Source: an uncultured Roseivirga sp. (GTDB lineage: Bacteria > Bacteroidota > Bacteroidia > Cytophagales > Cyclobacteriaceae). From it: DNA of 64,000 nucleotides. A program made the translations under genes and the position numbers. Of the stretch, positions 34,676-44,362 are shown in pieces. The notes beneath the pieces were generated by a model. That model saw only the letters and a program-made list of their open reading frames with translations. It made no database searches and was not told the DNA's origin. The stretch is taken from the NCBI GenBank assembly GCA_947493005.1, contig CANLOY010000005.1, forward strand, positions 338,184 through 402,183, given 5' to 3'. Position 1 is the first letter of the stretch. The number at the start of each line of letters is the position of its first letter.

Positions 34676-37660
34676 ATGAAAAAGTTATTTCTTCTAGCAG
34701 GCTTTATGTCCTGGACATTGGTTAATGCGCAAGTTTTGGAAATACCAACTCTCAAATCAAAGGGCATTAATGCAAAAGCGACAAAGGTAGAGTTAAAGCA
34801 ATATGCTTTTATCAATAACAAAGGATTAACGCTCAACCAATCAGATATTGAGAGTTACGATGAAAAAGGGAGGTTGGCATCCATTGATAGAACAATTCAT
34901 AGTTCTGGTTTAAAGTACAGATACACTTATACACTCAATAAGAAAGGAAAGATTGATCAGGAAAAGATTGTCAATGCTGCTAACAATCAGACAGTAAGAA
35001 CAACAAGTTACTCCTATAAAAAAGGATTGTTGGCTAGTACAACACAAGTACAAGGTACTGTTACACTAGTTAAAAAATACTTGTACAATGATGATAGCTA
35101 CCTTACTAAGGTAGAAGTTACAGAAAACGGGTCACCTAAAGGAGAAGAGATTTACAGAGTAGATGATCAGGGCAGACGAACAAGAACTTCTCAAAAACTT
35201 CCGGATAAGGAAGTAGCAAGCACCATTTCAACTTTTACATATACTCAACAAGACAGCATAGAGACCAAAACGGAGATCAGAAATGTGAATGGTGTGAAAT
35301 ATGAAATTGTTACCACCAAAGACACTAATACAGATAGGAATTTAAAAGAGGTTACAAAGAATATGAGTAACTCTCAGTCTGGATTTAATAACCTGATTTA
35401 TGAGAATGACACTAAAGGGAGCTGGATAAAAGGAGAAGTGATTGATGATAATTTCGGAAGGTCAAGGTTAATATTAAAGAAAATCACCTATGCCGATGGA
35501 ACAGTTACCGGGCATGATGAGATGGTTTTTCCTGACGATTATAGAGCACAATACATAAGGAAATACAGTCAAAAGCAAGTTGCAATAAATGGCAAAGTTT
35601 ATAACACCACATCGCCCTCTTCTTTAGACTATACTTCTGATAGAATTTGCTACGCATTTGACCTTAACGCCTGGATTATTATGAAGAACTACGATAGCAA
35701 TACCAGTATGTCTAAATGGGCAGAGGCGCAGGTGATTAAAGGTGGTAGTAAAGTAGTATTATGGTCTGCGAGCAGTGCTGGAATAAAGGTATTTAATCAT
35801 GGGAAAGAAGTATTGAAAGGCACTTCTAGAAATAGTTACTCCGGTTACGAAGCGGGTGGTAGTATTGTGGCTTATATAAGAGGAGAACTACATAAGAGTT
35901 TTATTGTTGAACACCCGTCCAAAACTCCGGGTAAAGTATTTTCGGCAAGTTTAACGGATCATGACCATTACTGGAGTAAGGTGTCAGATACTACTTATGT
36001 TCTTGTTGGTTATGGAAAGTCAGTTGGCTTAGAAAAACAGCTTGAAGATACTCAGGGAAACAAGTTGGCCATGAGAAGCTTGGGGACTGTTTACTACTGG
36101 TACACTTTGCCAGGTTTTAGAAAGAAGTTCGATGAGGGAGGAATAGGAGAAGTCTATCCGGCTCAGTTGGTAGCAGATACCAAAACAATTGGCAAAGACG
36201 AAAATTTCAAAGCTGACTTTAGCCGATTCACTTATGATAAACTGAAGAATGGAAGATATCGTCTGAAAACCGTCAATGGATTGAAGACAACTAACATAGC
36301 TTCTAAAACCGCTAAAACACCAGATAATGAGCTGATCGCTTACTTTCCATTAACCCAGCAATATCTGAAAATGGATGATTTTTATACGCTTTCAAATGAT
36401 CAGGAGTCACTCGAGCAGAATGTAACAATAATGCTTGATAGCAGCGCCTATGCTTATTACATGTACAATGATGGAAAGAATATAGTATTCTATAATAATG
36501 GTGAACGATTTTCTGGTTATAGTTTCAAGTCCCATTTACTGGATAAAAACAATAGCACAGAATATGGGGCTTTGCTATATGATTCTCTTTCAAACATTAG
36601 CTATGGAATGACCTATAATACAGCCGGCCCAAAGAGAATGGAGGCAATGAGAAAACTACCCGCCAATAGTAAGGGAGCTTATTTGCTCAAGCTTGAAGGT
36701 GGAAGATGGATAATCTACATGAAAGGGCAGAAGGTGAGCAATTACGATTTTAGCATCTCGAGAAACAAAGACGAGGTTATTCATTTTTATAAAAGTGATA
36801 AGGGAAAGGTAGGTGCGTTACAATTCACTGGGTTTGCACAAGCCAAAGTGGGGGACTTTATCTATGCTAACAACCTAATTCAAAGTGAGGTAGAAAAGCT
36901 CTTGAAAGAATTAAATGTAGACCCCAATTTGACAAAAAAAGAAGGAGAGAAGAAAACAAAAAAGGCAAGTACCTATGACAAAGAAAATGAAGTCTTTTTT
37001 CTAAGAGATGCTAATGGCACTTATATACAAAATCGTATTTCTTGGTTTTCCTCATTTGGTACACCCCACCTTATAGGCTATGATTCTATATCTCATATCA
37101 CTTATGAGCTTACCGATTATTATAAATCCGATGACATTAGTGAAGGAAATACCAAAGTACTTATAGATAAAAAATCTCCTCGTTTTATGAAGTGGGATAA
37201 AAGTACTGTAACGTTAGCTATAGATGGAGTTTATCAAGCTGATGTTAATCATACCTTTGTGACACAGAATGCCAATGACTCAGTCTGGAAAGAAGTATTC
37301 TATGACAAGTCAAGTGGGGAATCTTATTTGGTAAGCTATCCTTCCGATAGCAGCTTACACATCGGAACTCCTGAATTACTTCTCAAAAATGAACAAGCTA
37401 CTTACTTGCTTAAGGCGGCCGAAAATAGTTTTATCCTAATGTCAGAAGGTAAAATAGTGAATGACAAATCCGCAAAGTCATATACTTATGATGGAGATAT
37501 GATTCGCATTTTTACAGACAGCTCAAATAAACAAAAGGCATACAGGTTCAGAGGATATTCAAAAGCAGCAGTGCTCGATTTATTACCAGTAGAAGTACTC
37601 TCAGAAAGTGATATGAATTCGATCATTGCTGATTTAAAAAAGAGAGCTGAAAATAAATAA
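34676..37660 (+). CDS. Large secreted repeat protein of unknown function
   Basis: The 994-residue protein has a signal peptide (MKKLFLLAGFMSWTLVNAQ). The first 280 or so residues are rich in Thr, Ser, Tyr and Lys with short beta repeats like those of RHS/YD-type proteins (SYDEKGRLASIDRT, YNDDSYLTKVEVTENG). The C-terminal half holds diverged copies of a module of about 120-150 residues: GAYLLKLEGGRWIIYMKGQKV ... FTGFAQAKVGDF at about 670-735 and ATYLLKAAENSFILMSEGKIV ... FRGYSKAAVLDL at about 905-975. No enzyme motif is seen. It forms an operon with the preceding secreted protein. It may be a surface structural or adhesion protein; that is a guess. Confidence 0.7.
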   Translation: MKKLFLLAGFMSWTLVNAQVLEIPTLKSKGINAKATKVELKQYAFINNKGLTLNQSDIESYDEKGRLASIDRTIHSSGLKYRYTYTLNKKGKIDQEKIVNAANNQTVRTTSYSYKKGLLASTTQVQGTVTLVKKYLYNDDSYLTKVEVTENGSPKGEEIYRVDDQGRRTRTSQKLPDKEVASTISTFTYTQQDSIETKTEIRNVNGVKYEIVTTKDTNTDRNLKEVTKNMSNSQSGFNNLIYENDTKGSWIKGEVIDDNFGRSRLILKKITYADGTVTGHDEMVFPDDYRAQYIRKYSQKQVAINGKVYNTTSPSSLDYTSDRICYAFDLNAWIIMKNYDSNTSMSKWAEAQVIKGGSKVVLWSASSAGIKVFNHGKEVLKGTSRNSYSGYEAGGSIVAYIRGELHKSFIVEHPSKTPGKVFSASLTDHDHYWSKVSDTTYVLVGYGKSVGLEKQLEDTQGNKLAMRSLGTVYYWYTLPGFRKKFDEGGIGEVYPAQLVADTKTIGKDENFKADFSRFTYDKLKNGRYRLKTVNGLKTTNIASKTAKTPDNELIAYFPLTQQYLKMDDFYTLSNDQESLEQNVTIMLDSSAYAYYMYNDGKNIVFYNNGERFSGYSFKSHLLDKNNSTEYGALLYDSLSNISYGMTYNTAGPKRMEAMRKLPANSKGAYLLKLEGGRWIIYMKGQKVSNYDFSISRNKDEVIHFYKSDKGKVGALQFTGFAQAKVGDFIYANNLIQSEVEKLLKELNVDPNLTKKEGEKKTKKASTYDKENEVFFLRDANGTYIQNRISWFSSFGTPHLIGYDSISHITYELTDYYKSDDISEGNTKVLIDKKSPRFMKWDKSTVTLAIDGVYQADVNHTFVTQNANDSVWKEVFYDKSSGESYLVSYPSDSSLHIGTPELLLKNEQATYLLKAAENSFILMSEGKIVNDKSAKSYTYDGDMIRIFTDSSNKQKAYRFRGYSKAAVLDLLPVEVLSESDMNSIIADLKKRAENK

Positions 37661-37674
37661 TTCAGAGCATTCAT

Positions 37675-37703
37675 ATCCGTATTAGCACGGATAAACAAAC
37701 CCC
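37675..37703 (+). promoter_or_regulatory. ACGGAT element, copy 2 (dyad ATCCGT-N6-ACGGAT)
   Basis: ATCCGT (37675-37680) and ACGGAT (37687-37692) form a perfect inverted repeat followed by AAAC and AAACCCC. The element ends 61 nt before the ATG at 37765. Confidence 0.7.
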
Positions 37704-37764
37704 AGTAATACGTCATGTTTTTGCCTAATAGTTTGCTCCAACTTTAATGGATAAAACCATAGGT

Positions 37765-39396
37765 ATGAAACACTTGATAATTGTCCCCTTTTTATTTCTT
37801 GTTCATGTATCCTTAGGCCAAACCAAACCTGAGGTGGATTTTCAAAAAGATGTCTTCTCAGTAAGTACTTCAATTGATGGAAAAAAGCTCTATATCAAGT
37901 CTGATGAATGGCACCCTAGAGCGTATGGCCCTTACGTAAGAGACTATCTTATTTACGATTTTGAATTGAAATCGCTCAGGTTTTTTCCTGAGTCGGGTCC
38001 GTTTGGTGGCTTTTCTCCGAGAGGAAAATATTTTCTGAATACAAAGCTCAGATATGTTGATATGAAGAGAGCGCCTTATAGGAGCAAGCTCCTGAATCTG
38101 GAAACCGGAGATGAACAAGTTTGGGAGAATGAGCACTTCGCCCTGGCCGTTTATGACGATGGAAAAGTGTTGGCCGCAAAGGCTAAAAACCGTAAAAGTA
38201 TGGCCAGGGTTGAAAAGCTTTCGACTCTCTATTTACATGACCCAAGAGGAGGGAAACCAAAAGTACTAATTGGAAAAAAAGATCCTTTGGCAAAACCTAC
38301 TTACGTATCGTCAAGTGGAGTGGAAGCCGACCGACATTTCTTTCATCTATTGAGTCCTGATAACTTAAGTTCCTGGGGAGGAAGTCTGTATAATGAGCAC
38401 TATAGCTCTACAGTTTTTAATTGGTACGATTTTACCGATGGAAGTAAAAAAGAGGTTCGATTTAAGTTTCCCGGAGATACAACATCACTACCCAGTAATG
38501 CTATTCTGGCTGTGAATGGTCAGAATGCCATTTTAAGAAGGGGAAGCCGAAAAAATAAAGGTCAATGGCTGGATTACTTTGTCTCTGGCGAATCTGGTGA
38601 AAAACAAGGAATCGGAAATCAAGATACTCATACTAAACCTGCGCAATACCAAATGGTAGAAAACAGAGTATATCAGTTTGATCAGGCAGGAACAATAGTG
38701 ACTCGGTTTGAAATTAAATCAGGCGGAGTAGTGAGCGATCGAGTATGGTATCCAAAGATTCCACGCGCTATACTAAATGCAGAGTCATATAAATATAGAA
38801 TAGCCTCAGACAAGTATTTGATTGCCGTTCCATCAAAGCGAACCGGAAAAGTGGCGGATGTTATCATTTATGATCTGGATAATGATGCAGTTGTAGACAA
38901 TTTCTCGCTCTATCAAAAAGATAAACCAAAGAAGGTTGCTTCGAGCTATTCTACGAAAAAGCTTTATAAGAGCGATTTACTGAATAACTATGATAGGCTA
39001 TCATTGCCTTACACTTTGTATAACCCTTCAGGCAGAGAAGTCACGGGTATGGCTGGAGCTTCTAATATTGGAGGCGGACAAGTTTTTGCCATTGGCATGA
39101 TAGGTACAACTGCTAGAGGTAACCCTATCCTTCTTTCTCTAACCAGATACAAAGCTTCCAATGGCTCTGTGGTGTCCACATATTATGTTTCTGTATTCGA
39201 TGAAAACGGAGCCTATAAAGGAGGTAGAAAGATTGGTTCTGTAGAAAGAAGTAGTGCAGGAAGAACATATGCTGTTGTCAATTTTAAAATACAGAGAGAG
39301 CCCTATAACACATTCTCAATTGTAGGTGAACAGCAGTTTGAACAAAGAAAAACTCCTTTCAAACTCACCATTGAACCTAGCGGAAATATCCACTGA
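37765..39396 (+). CDS. Secreted protein with possible WD40-like propeller, unknown function
   Basis: An in-frame ATG lies at 37747, but 37765 gives the cleaner signal peptide (MKHLIIVPFLFLVHVSLGQ) and a 543-residue protein. The mature part has repeated beta-strand blocks such as YIKSDEWHPRAYGPYV, GKYFLNTKLRYVDM, LLNLETGDEQVWENEHFALAVYDDGK and VIIYDLDNDAVVDNFSLYQ, compatible with a beta-propeller. No catalytic motif or family is recognised. Its stop overlaps an alternative start of the next gene (TGATG), and the next two genes include a CHAT protein, so it is the first gene of that operon. Copy 2 of the ACGGAT element lies upstream. Confidence 0.65.
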   Translation: MKHLIIVPFLFLVHVSLGQTKPEVDFQKDVFSVSTSIDGKKLYIKSDEWHPRAYGPYVRDYLIYDFELKSLRFFPESGPFGGFSPRGKYFLNTKLRYVDMKRAPYRSKLLNLETGDEQVWENEHFALAVYDDGKVLAAKAKNRKSMARVEKLSTLYLHDPRGGKPKVLIGKKDPLAKPTYVSSSGVEADRHFFHLLSPDNLSSWGGSLYNEHYSSTVFNWYDFTDGSKKEVRFKFPGDTTSLPSNAILAVNGQNAILRRGSRKNKGQWLDYFVSGESGEKQGIGNQDTHTKPAQYQMVENRVYQFDQAGTIVTRFEIKSGGVVSDRVWYPKIPRAILNAESYKYRIASDKYLIAVPSKRTGKVADVIIYDLDNDAVVDNFSLYQKDKPKKVASSYSTKKLYKSDLLNNYDRLSLPYTLYNPSGREVTGMAGASNIGGGQVFAIGMIGTTARGNPILLSLTRYKASNGSVVSTYYVSVFDENGAYKGGRKIGSVERSSAGRTYAVVNFKIQREPYNTFSIVGEQQFEQRKTPFKLTIEPSGNIH

Positions 39397-39431
39397 TGGT
39401 CACGACAAGAATAGTTTTCAATTTACTGAAT

Positions 39432-40247
39432 ATGAAAAAATCCACTTTGTTATTAATGAGCATTGGAATATTTGTATGCTTCAAAGTATCTCAAGCCCAG
39501 TTTTACGGAGAGACGCTAAAAGTGTATCAAGAAGCAAAGCGTGTTTTAGAGAGTGATTTTGCCAAGCAAAAGTTTCCTCCAAAAATAGCTAAGCTCACTG
39601 CCGAAGACGACCTGCCGGATACGATTACGGTAGATGATGTAAGGCTTTTCAATTTTGGAAAAGTGATCAGATCCAAGGAAGGGAAAGTTGAGAAAAAATA
39701 TGTCCCTATTATCCTTAAGGTGATTAATGCCGATTCGGATATTTCAACGGAGGAAAAAGCCCTATTAGATGCTATAAAAAATAGCAAGCCCTTGACAATT
39801 TATTCCTCCAAAGCGGGTAATGAAGGATATCCAGTTAACGTCACTTTTAGACCTGAAGCCCAAACAAAAGAGTTATTGGAAAGCTTCTATCAGAATGGTG
39901 TGTCCATCAATTCATATCAACACATGCATTTGCATTTTGTTGATGCTCGTAAGATCAATAACTGGTTGGAATACTATCATGGAAGCGAACAACAGAAAGA
40001 ACTAGCGATTGCCTTTATGCATATCAAGTTTTTGGAGATAAAAGTATCTGGAGGAACTGATTACAAAAGGTTTACTCGTCTTTTCAAAAACTTCATTCAC
40101 GGTATTGAGTCTAGTTTTTCAAGAAGAGATAGGCACATTTATCCAGAATCTAATAGGAATATTGTGCTGAATATGATTAAGGAATTTGATGAATCCGGGC
40201 ATATAGCACTTCCCGATTTTATGTACATGGAAAGAATGAAAAAATGA
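39432..40247 (+). CDS. Secreted protein of unknown function, middle gene of the CHAT operon
   Basis: The chosen ATG gives a signal peptide (MKKSTLLLMSIGIFVCFKV, ending SQAQ); an earlier ATG at 39396 overlaps the previous stop. The 271-residue protein is mainly helical with Lys/Glu-rich segments and a His-containing stretch (SYQHMHLHFVDARKINNWL). No family is recognised. Its stop overlaps the start of the CHAT gene (ATGA), so translation is coupled. The tight link makes it a candidate partner or substrate of the CHAT protein. Confidence 0.65.
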   Translation: MKKSTLLLMSIGIFVCFKVSQAQFYGETLKVYQEAKRVLESDFAKQKFPPKIAKLTAEDDLPDTITVDDVRLFNFGKVIRSKEGKVEKKYVPIILKVINADSDISTEEKALLDAIKNSKPLTIYSSKAGNEGYPVNVTFRPEAQTKELLESFYQNGVSINSYQHMHLHFVDARKINNWLEYYHGSEQQKELAIAFMHIKFLEIKVSGGTDYKRFTRLFKNFIHGIESSFSRRDRHIYPESNRNIVLNMIKEFDESGHIALPDFMYMERMKK

Positions 40248-43123
40248 TGAGGAAGAGACATTCATTTTTAATGTGCTCCATTATGCTGGTCTTGCTTTTA
40301 GTTTTCAAAAGAGGCCAGGCGCAAGAGGAGTTGAATACTAAATATTTAAAGGCATATGAGTTGTTGAGGGAGAATAAAACCAATGAGTCTATCCAGTTGC
40401 TTGATCAAGTCATGCAGATGAATAGTTATCTGGAGAATGTGTATGCTATGTATGCTTTCAATTATATGTTGAAAGGAAACCTTGGACAGGCCAATTACTA
40501 TATGAACGAGGTTGAAGATATGGGAGAAACAACTCTGTACCCTGTATTTATGCTGGCCAACTTAAGAGTATTTCAAGGTGAAATAGATGAGGCTAAAAGC
40601 TTAATACAGAGAGCACTTCAATATCAGGAATCGGATGAGGATATTAAAGACATAAATGATGCCTGGGATACTTTTATTCAATTTGGGAAGAAGGCAGAAG
40701 ACTTTCGGGCACTTAAAAGCTGGTTTGCTGAAACCTCGGGAGATAATGCTCAGCATGCCAAAGCGGTAAAATATTACCTCAAAGCCTTAGAGGAGGCCAA
40801 GGCCGGAAAAAACCAAAAGGCCATAGATTTCTTTAATACGACAGTTACCGCTTTAAGTCAACTTCAACCTAAGCCTAACAACACCATTTACAAATGGCAG
40901 GCAGAGTTGGGAGCAACACTGTATTATAATGGATACATTGAAGAAGGGGGGCAGTTATTGGAAAATACTTACCTGAACATTATTAATAATTCAGGTATTG
41001 GGAATTATGTGAAGACCATCACAGGTTATTATTACTCTGATTACCTCAAGTATGTTGGAAACTTAAATAGAAGCATTGAAGTAATTGACCGAAGCCTCCC
41101 TTCAGGCAGGAATTTAATTGGCTACTACCTCTATGCCGACCTCTTGCTGAGAAAAGGAAATTTGCTAAACGCTCTGGGACAAAGCGCTAAGGAAAGAGCC
41201 ACAGCAAATGAGCTTTTGCAATTGGCACAAAAAAATAGAGATGTCTACTTTGAGACACAGGCTTATAATAGTATTGGTACTTCCTATCTGGTTTCAACAG
41301 ATCCATCCAGTAGAACTTCAGCAAAACAAAATCTGGAAAAAGCTAATAGTTTAGCAGTTAGCAATGGGTATACCTACCTGTCAGAATCTATTCAAGGGAA
41401 CCTGGCTATTACTTACTGGCAAACAGGCGATAAGCAAAAGGCTATTACAACTTACGAAAACCTTATAACAAGTTTAATTGCAAGTAACCGTTACAACGAT
41501 GCTATAGTTAACCTGAACAATGTGGGTACTATGCATTTCTTTTCAAAAGACTATTCCAAAGCCATTCCATACTTTGAAAAAGCAATAGAGATTAGTGAAG
41601 AACAAATGGCAGAATTAGATGGCCAGAATCAGATTACCTTTTTGCAGGCGCAATTGAGTGCTTATCAATTTCTTACCTATAGTTATGCCAAGACCAACAA
41701 TGGTGCGGATATGTTTGAGGCTATTGGTAAACAAAGAGCTCGAGTTTTAACCAGTCGTCTGAAGCTCAAAAATAAAGGTAGAAAGACAACTTTGAAGAAC
41801 TTTCAATCCAAATTAAAGCCTAATGAAGCAGCTCTTTTTTACAGTTTGGCAGAGCCTGGAGCAGTCGCAATAAATGTGATAACCAAAACAGAAAGCTATG
41901 CAGTATTGAATGAGTATTTCAAACCCTTTGTCACTCTCAAACAAAAATACATTGATAAGCAGCGAATTGCAGATATGCAAAGGATGGGATATAAGCTACC
42001 TGCCAATGCAAGGATTTCCGAAGAGAGAATATTAGTGGAAAAAGACATAGCCAATATGTTTGGTCAGGAAGATTTTGAAACACTTGGTGAATGGGTAAGA
42101 GAGTTGTTGCAAAGCGATAAACCAGAATATGCTCCAATCAGGGCTGAGTTTTTGAATCATTATTACAAGTTTTTGATTGAACCGATTGAAGCACTTATTG
42201 CTGATAAAGCTAAACTGATTATATCACCTGATGGCCTCTTGAATTTTATTCCATTCGAAGCCCTGACCGATGAAAAAGGTCGATTCGTAATTGAAAAGCA
42301 TGGAGTCAGATATATTCAATCTGCCAGTGTTGCAGGGATCATTTATGATAGGAACTACAGCAACTCAAGAAAGCCTATGCTCGCCATGGGAGGAGCTATC
42401 TATGATGAAATGTCGGCTAAAGCAGAGCCCGTAAGGAGTTTTGAAAGAATGCAGGAGATAAATGTACTGGCCAATCAAAATGCTGTTCAAGGGCTGTCTC
42501 AGCGCCAGGTGTATGCGGCTCTAGGTTTCGGTAAGATGAATTACCTTCCGGGGACACTCAACGAGGTGAAAACCATGGCTAAGGTGGTGTCAAATGCTGA
42601 CGTTTATATAGGGGAGCAGATGAACGAAACACTTATCAAGAAACTTTCCAATGAAGGTAAACTCGATGATTATAAGGTAGTGCACCTTGCTACACATGGG
42701 TTTGCTTTGCCTGATGTTCCTCAATTGTCTGGGATTGCCATGAGTATTTTTAAAGAAGAAAGGAGTGGGCAAGACGGATATCTTACGGCTCCCGAACTGG
42801 CTTCCCTGAAATTCAATGCCGACCTGGTGGTACTCTCGGCATGTGAAACGGGATTAGGGAAAATATACGGTGGTGAAGGAGTGATGGGACTTACACAATC
42901 CTTGATTCTGGCAGGGGCTAATGGAGCTGCAGTTTCACTTTGGCCTGTTAATGATGCTTCTACAATGTATTTCATGTCTGGCATGTATGAACTTGTTAGC
43001 AAAACAGACATGACCTATGCCGATGCGATTGATGATATGAAACGTAGGTTTATTCGGGGTGAATTTGGAGAGCTTTTTAAAGGAACGAACTACTGGGCAC
43101 CATTTATTCATTATGGCAATTGA
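40244..43123 (+). CDS. Secreted TPR-CHAT protein (caspase-like protease family)
   Basis: CHAT domains belong to the caspase/separase clan and several are proteases. This 959-residue protein has a signal peptide (about 1-26, ending RGQAQ), TPR-like helical repeats (about 30-500, for example AIPYFEKAIEISEEQM), a linker, and a C-terminal CHAT domain (about 640-959). Both catalytic residues are seen: His818 in HLATHGF and Cys867 in VLSACETG, followed by GLTQSLILAGANGAAVSLWPVND and the end YWAPFIHYGN. The intact dyad suggests real activity outside the cytoplasm. It is the last gene of an operon with two unknown secreted proteins and an upstream ACGGAT element. Confidence 0.9.
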   Translation: MMRKRHSFLMCSIMLVLLLVFKRGQAQEELNTKYLKAYELLRENKTNESIQLLDQVMQMNSYLENVYAMYAFNYMLKGNLGQANYYMNEVEDMGETTLYPVFMLANLRVFQGEIDEAKSLIQRALQYQESDEDIKDINDAWDTFIQFGKKAEDFRALKSWFAETSGDNAQHAKAVKYYLKALEEAKAGKNQKAIDFFNTTVTALSQLQPKPNNTIYKWQAELGATLYYNGYIEEGGQLLENTYLNIINNSGIGNYVKTITGYYYSDYLKYVGNLNRSIEVIDRSLPSGRNLIGYYLYADLLLRKGNLLNALGQSAKERATANELLQLAQKNRDVYFETQAYNSIGTSYLVSTDPSSRTSAKQNLEKANSLAVSNGYTYLSESIQGNLAITYWQTGDKQKAITTYENLITSLIASNRYNDAIVNLNNVGTMHFFSKDYSKAIPYFEKAIEISEEQMAELDGQNQITFLQAQLSAYQFLTYSYAKTNNGADMFEAIGKQRARVLTSRLKLKNKGRKTTLKNFQSKLKPNEAALFYSLAEPGAVAINVITKTESYAVLNEYFKPFVTLKQKYIDKQRIADMQRMGYKLPANARISEERILVEKDIANMFGQEDFETLGEWVRELLQSDKPEYAPIRAEFLNHYYKFLIEPIEALIADKAKLIISPDGLLNFIPFEALTDEKGRFVIEKHGVRYIQSASVAGIIYDRNYSNSRKPMLAMGGAIYDEMSAKAEPVRSFERMQEINVLANQNAVQGLSQRQVYAALGFGKMNYLPGTLNEVKTMAKVVSNADVYIGEQMNETLIKKLSNEGKLDDYKVVHLATHGFALPDVPQLSGIAMSIFKEERSGQDGYLTAPELASLKFNADLVVLSACETGLGKIYGGEGVMGLTQSLILAGANGAAVSLWPVNDASTMYFMSGMYELVSKTDMTYADAIDDMKRRFIRGEFGELFKGTNYWAPFIHYGN

Positions 43124-43218
43124 GTAGGGAATCTTAAGAATTGGGAGTAAAACTGATGAAAATCATTATTCAGAAATGATTTGATAGTTAAATTTAACCG
43201 ACTTAAAATTTTAACAAC

Positions 43219-43677
43219 ATGAAAAGAAAACTACTTTTTGCAATCGGATTATTGTGCACAATGGGACTAGCCAGTGTAAATGCACAGGAACTTGGAGTTA
43301 GATTTGGAGATGCCACGGGAGGAGATTTTGCTGTAGATGCAGTATTTTCTTTAGGCAAATTTGAAAGAGTACACGCTGATGTTTCTTTTGGGGACGATGT
43401 AGTGGGAATAGATGCCCTATGGGATTTTCTATACAAACCACTTGGAGCAGAGAGCTTCAATTGGTACGTTGGTGCCGGGCCTTTTATAGGTTTAGGCGAT
43501 GACTTCTGGTTAGGAGCTGTTGGAGAAATCGGATTGGAATATCACTTCAAAGGAGTTCCTCTGGCTTTAGGTGCTGACTGGAGGCCTTCATTCCTTGTTA
43601 TCGATAATACAGATTTTAGTGCTAATGGATTCGGAATCAACCTAAGGTATGTCTTTGGTGGAGGAAAAGGTAACTAG
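43219..43677 (+). CDS. Small outer-membrane beta-barrel-like protein
   Basis: These 152 residues have a signal peptide (about 1-22, ending VNAQ) and then alternating strands typical of small outer-membrane barrels (YVGAGPFIGLGDDFWLGAVG, LALGADWRPSFLV), ending in an aromatic strand (GINLRYVFGGG). No family name can be given. A strong terminator follows 28 nt after the stop. No ACGGAT element was found upstream. Confidence 0.68.
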   Translation: MKRKLLFAIGLLCTMGLASVNAQELGVRFGDATGGDFAVDAVFSLGKFERVHADVSFGDDVVGIDALWDFLYKPLGAESFNWYVGAGPFIGLGDDFWLGAVGEIGLEYHFKGVPLALGADWRPSFLVIDNTDFSANGFGINLRYVFGGGKGN

Positions 43678-43704
43678 CATAAATTAGACTTTATAAACTA
43701 TTTG

Positions 43705-43734
43705 AAAGGGACTGCTTTTAGCGGTCCTTTTTTT
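43705..43734 (+). terminator. Rho-independent terminator after the small barrel gene
   Basis: A 12-bp stem with two G-T pairs (43705-43716 with 43720-43731) around a 3-nt loop is followed by T's to 43734. It ends just before copy 3 of the ACGGAT element. Confidence 0.88.
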
Positions 43735-43740
43735 ATGTCC

Positions 43741-43769
43741 CTAAGTGTTAGTACGGATAAAAAAACACC
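43741..43769 (+). promoter_or_regulatory. ACGGAT element, copy 3
   Basis: TTAGTACGGAT followed by AAAA and AAACACC matches the shared core; the left half of the dyad (CTAAGT) is degenerate. The element ends 65 nt before the ATG at 43835 and lies in the gap just after a terminator. Confidence 0.62.
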
Positions 43770-43834
43770 TTATCAAAGGGATAGAATTCTGCTGTTGTAA
43801 TAAGGAAATTTGGTTGAACATAAATTCAACTGAA

Positions 43835-44302
43835 ATGAAAAAAGTTAAGACAACGTTTATAATCCTGTTTGCTGCAGTAATATCTTTTTCATGTGGAGAT
43901 GACGACAAACCTTCAGCAAGTGATTGTGACGGACAGGTTTGCATTGCTACTTTAGGAGCAAACGAAACGGCAACCACCGTACCAGATGCTATCCATGGTG
44001 AATTTAATATGGAGTTAACTCATGCTGAATCCGACTCGCCAGTAGCCCTTGGAACCAAAGCAACATTTACGATTTCGGCTAATAAGTTAATAGTGTCTAT
44101 AGAAGGCAGGGAATGCTTTTCAGTGGAAAACCCTGTGATGAGATTTGGTGCTACTTCAGGAAACTTCACTTTTAAAGCAGATTGTATTGAAGACATAGCC
44201 TTTAATGTTTCTCAGAATAATGATGGTACGTTTAATGAAATCAACCTTGAAAAGGCCAGTGGGCCAGGTTTCTTTGGTCAGTTTACACCTGTAGGCGGCT
44301 GA
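43835..44302 (+). CDS. Small lipoprotein of unknown function
   Basis: The frame is open from 43745, but the ATG at 43835 starts a lipoprotein signal ending in ISFSC, with an acidic GDDDK after the Cys. The 155-residue protein is mostly beta (NMELTHAESDSPVALGTKATFTISA, then LIVSIEGRECFSV). No family is recognised. It contains four Cys after the lipid-anchor Cys (SDCDGQVCIA, GRECF, ADCIED), which could form two disulfides. Copy 3 of the ACGGAT element precedes it. Confidence 0.7.
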   Translation: MKKVKTTFIILFAAVISFSCGDDDKPSASDCDGQVCIATLGANETATTVPDAIHGEFNMELTHAESDSPVALGTKATFTISANKLIVSIEGRECFSVENPVMRFGATSGNFTFKADCIEDIAFNVSQNNDGTFNEINLEKASGPGFFGQFTPVGG

Positions 44303-44322
44303 TAATCAGTTAATCGATTTAG

Positions 44323-44351
44323 CCAGATATTGCCCATATCTGGTTTTTTTT
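44323..44351 (+). terminator. Terminator lying directly before the TPR gene start
   Basis: CCAGATAT (44323-44330) pairs with ATATCTGG (44336-44343), followed by eight T's to 44351. Only 11 nt separate the T-run from the next ATG at 44363. Confidence 0.85.
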
Positions 44352-44362
44352 AAACCTCTACT

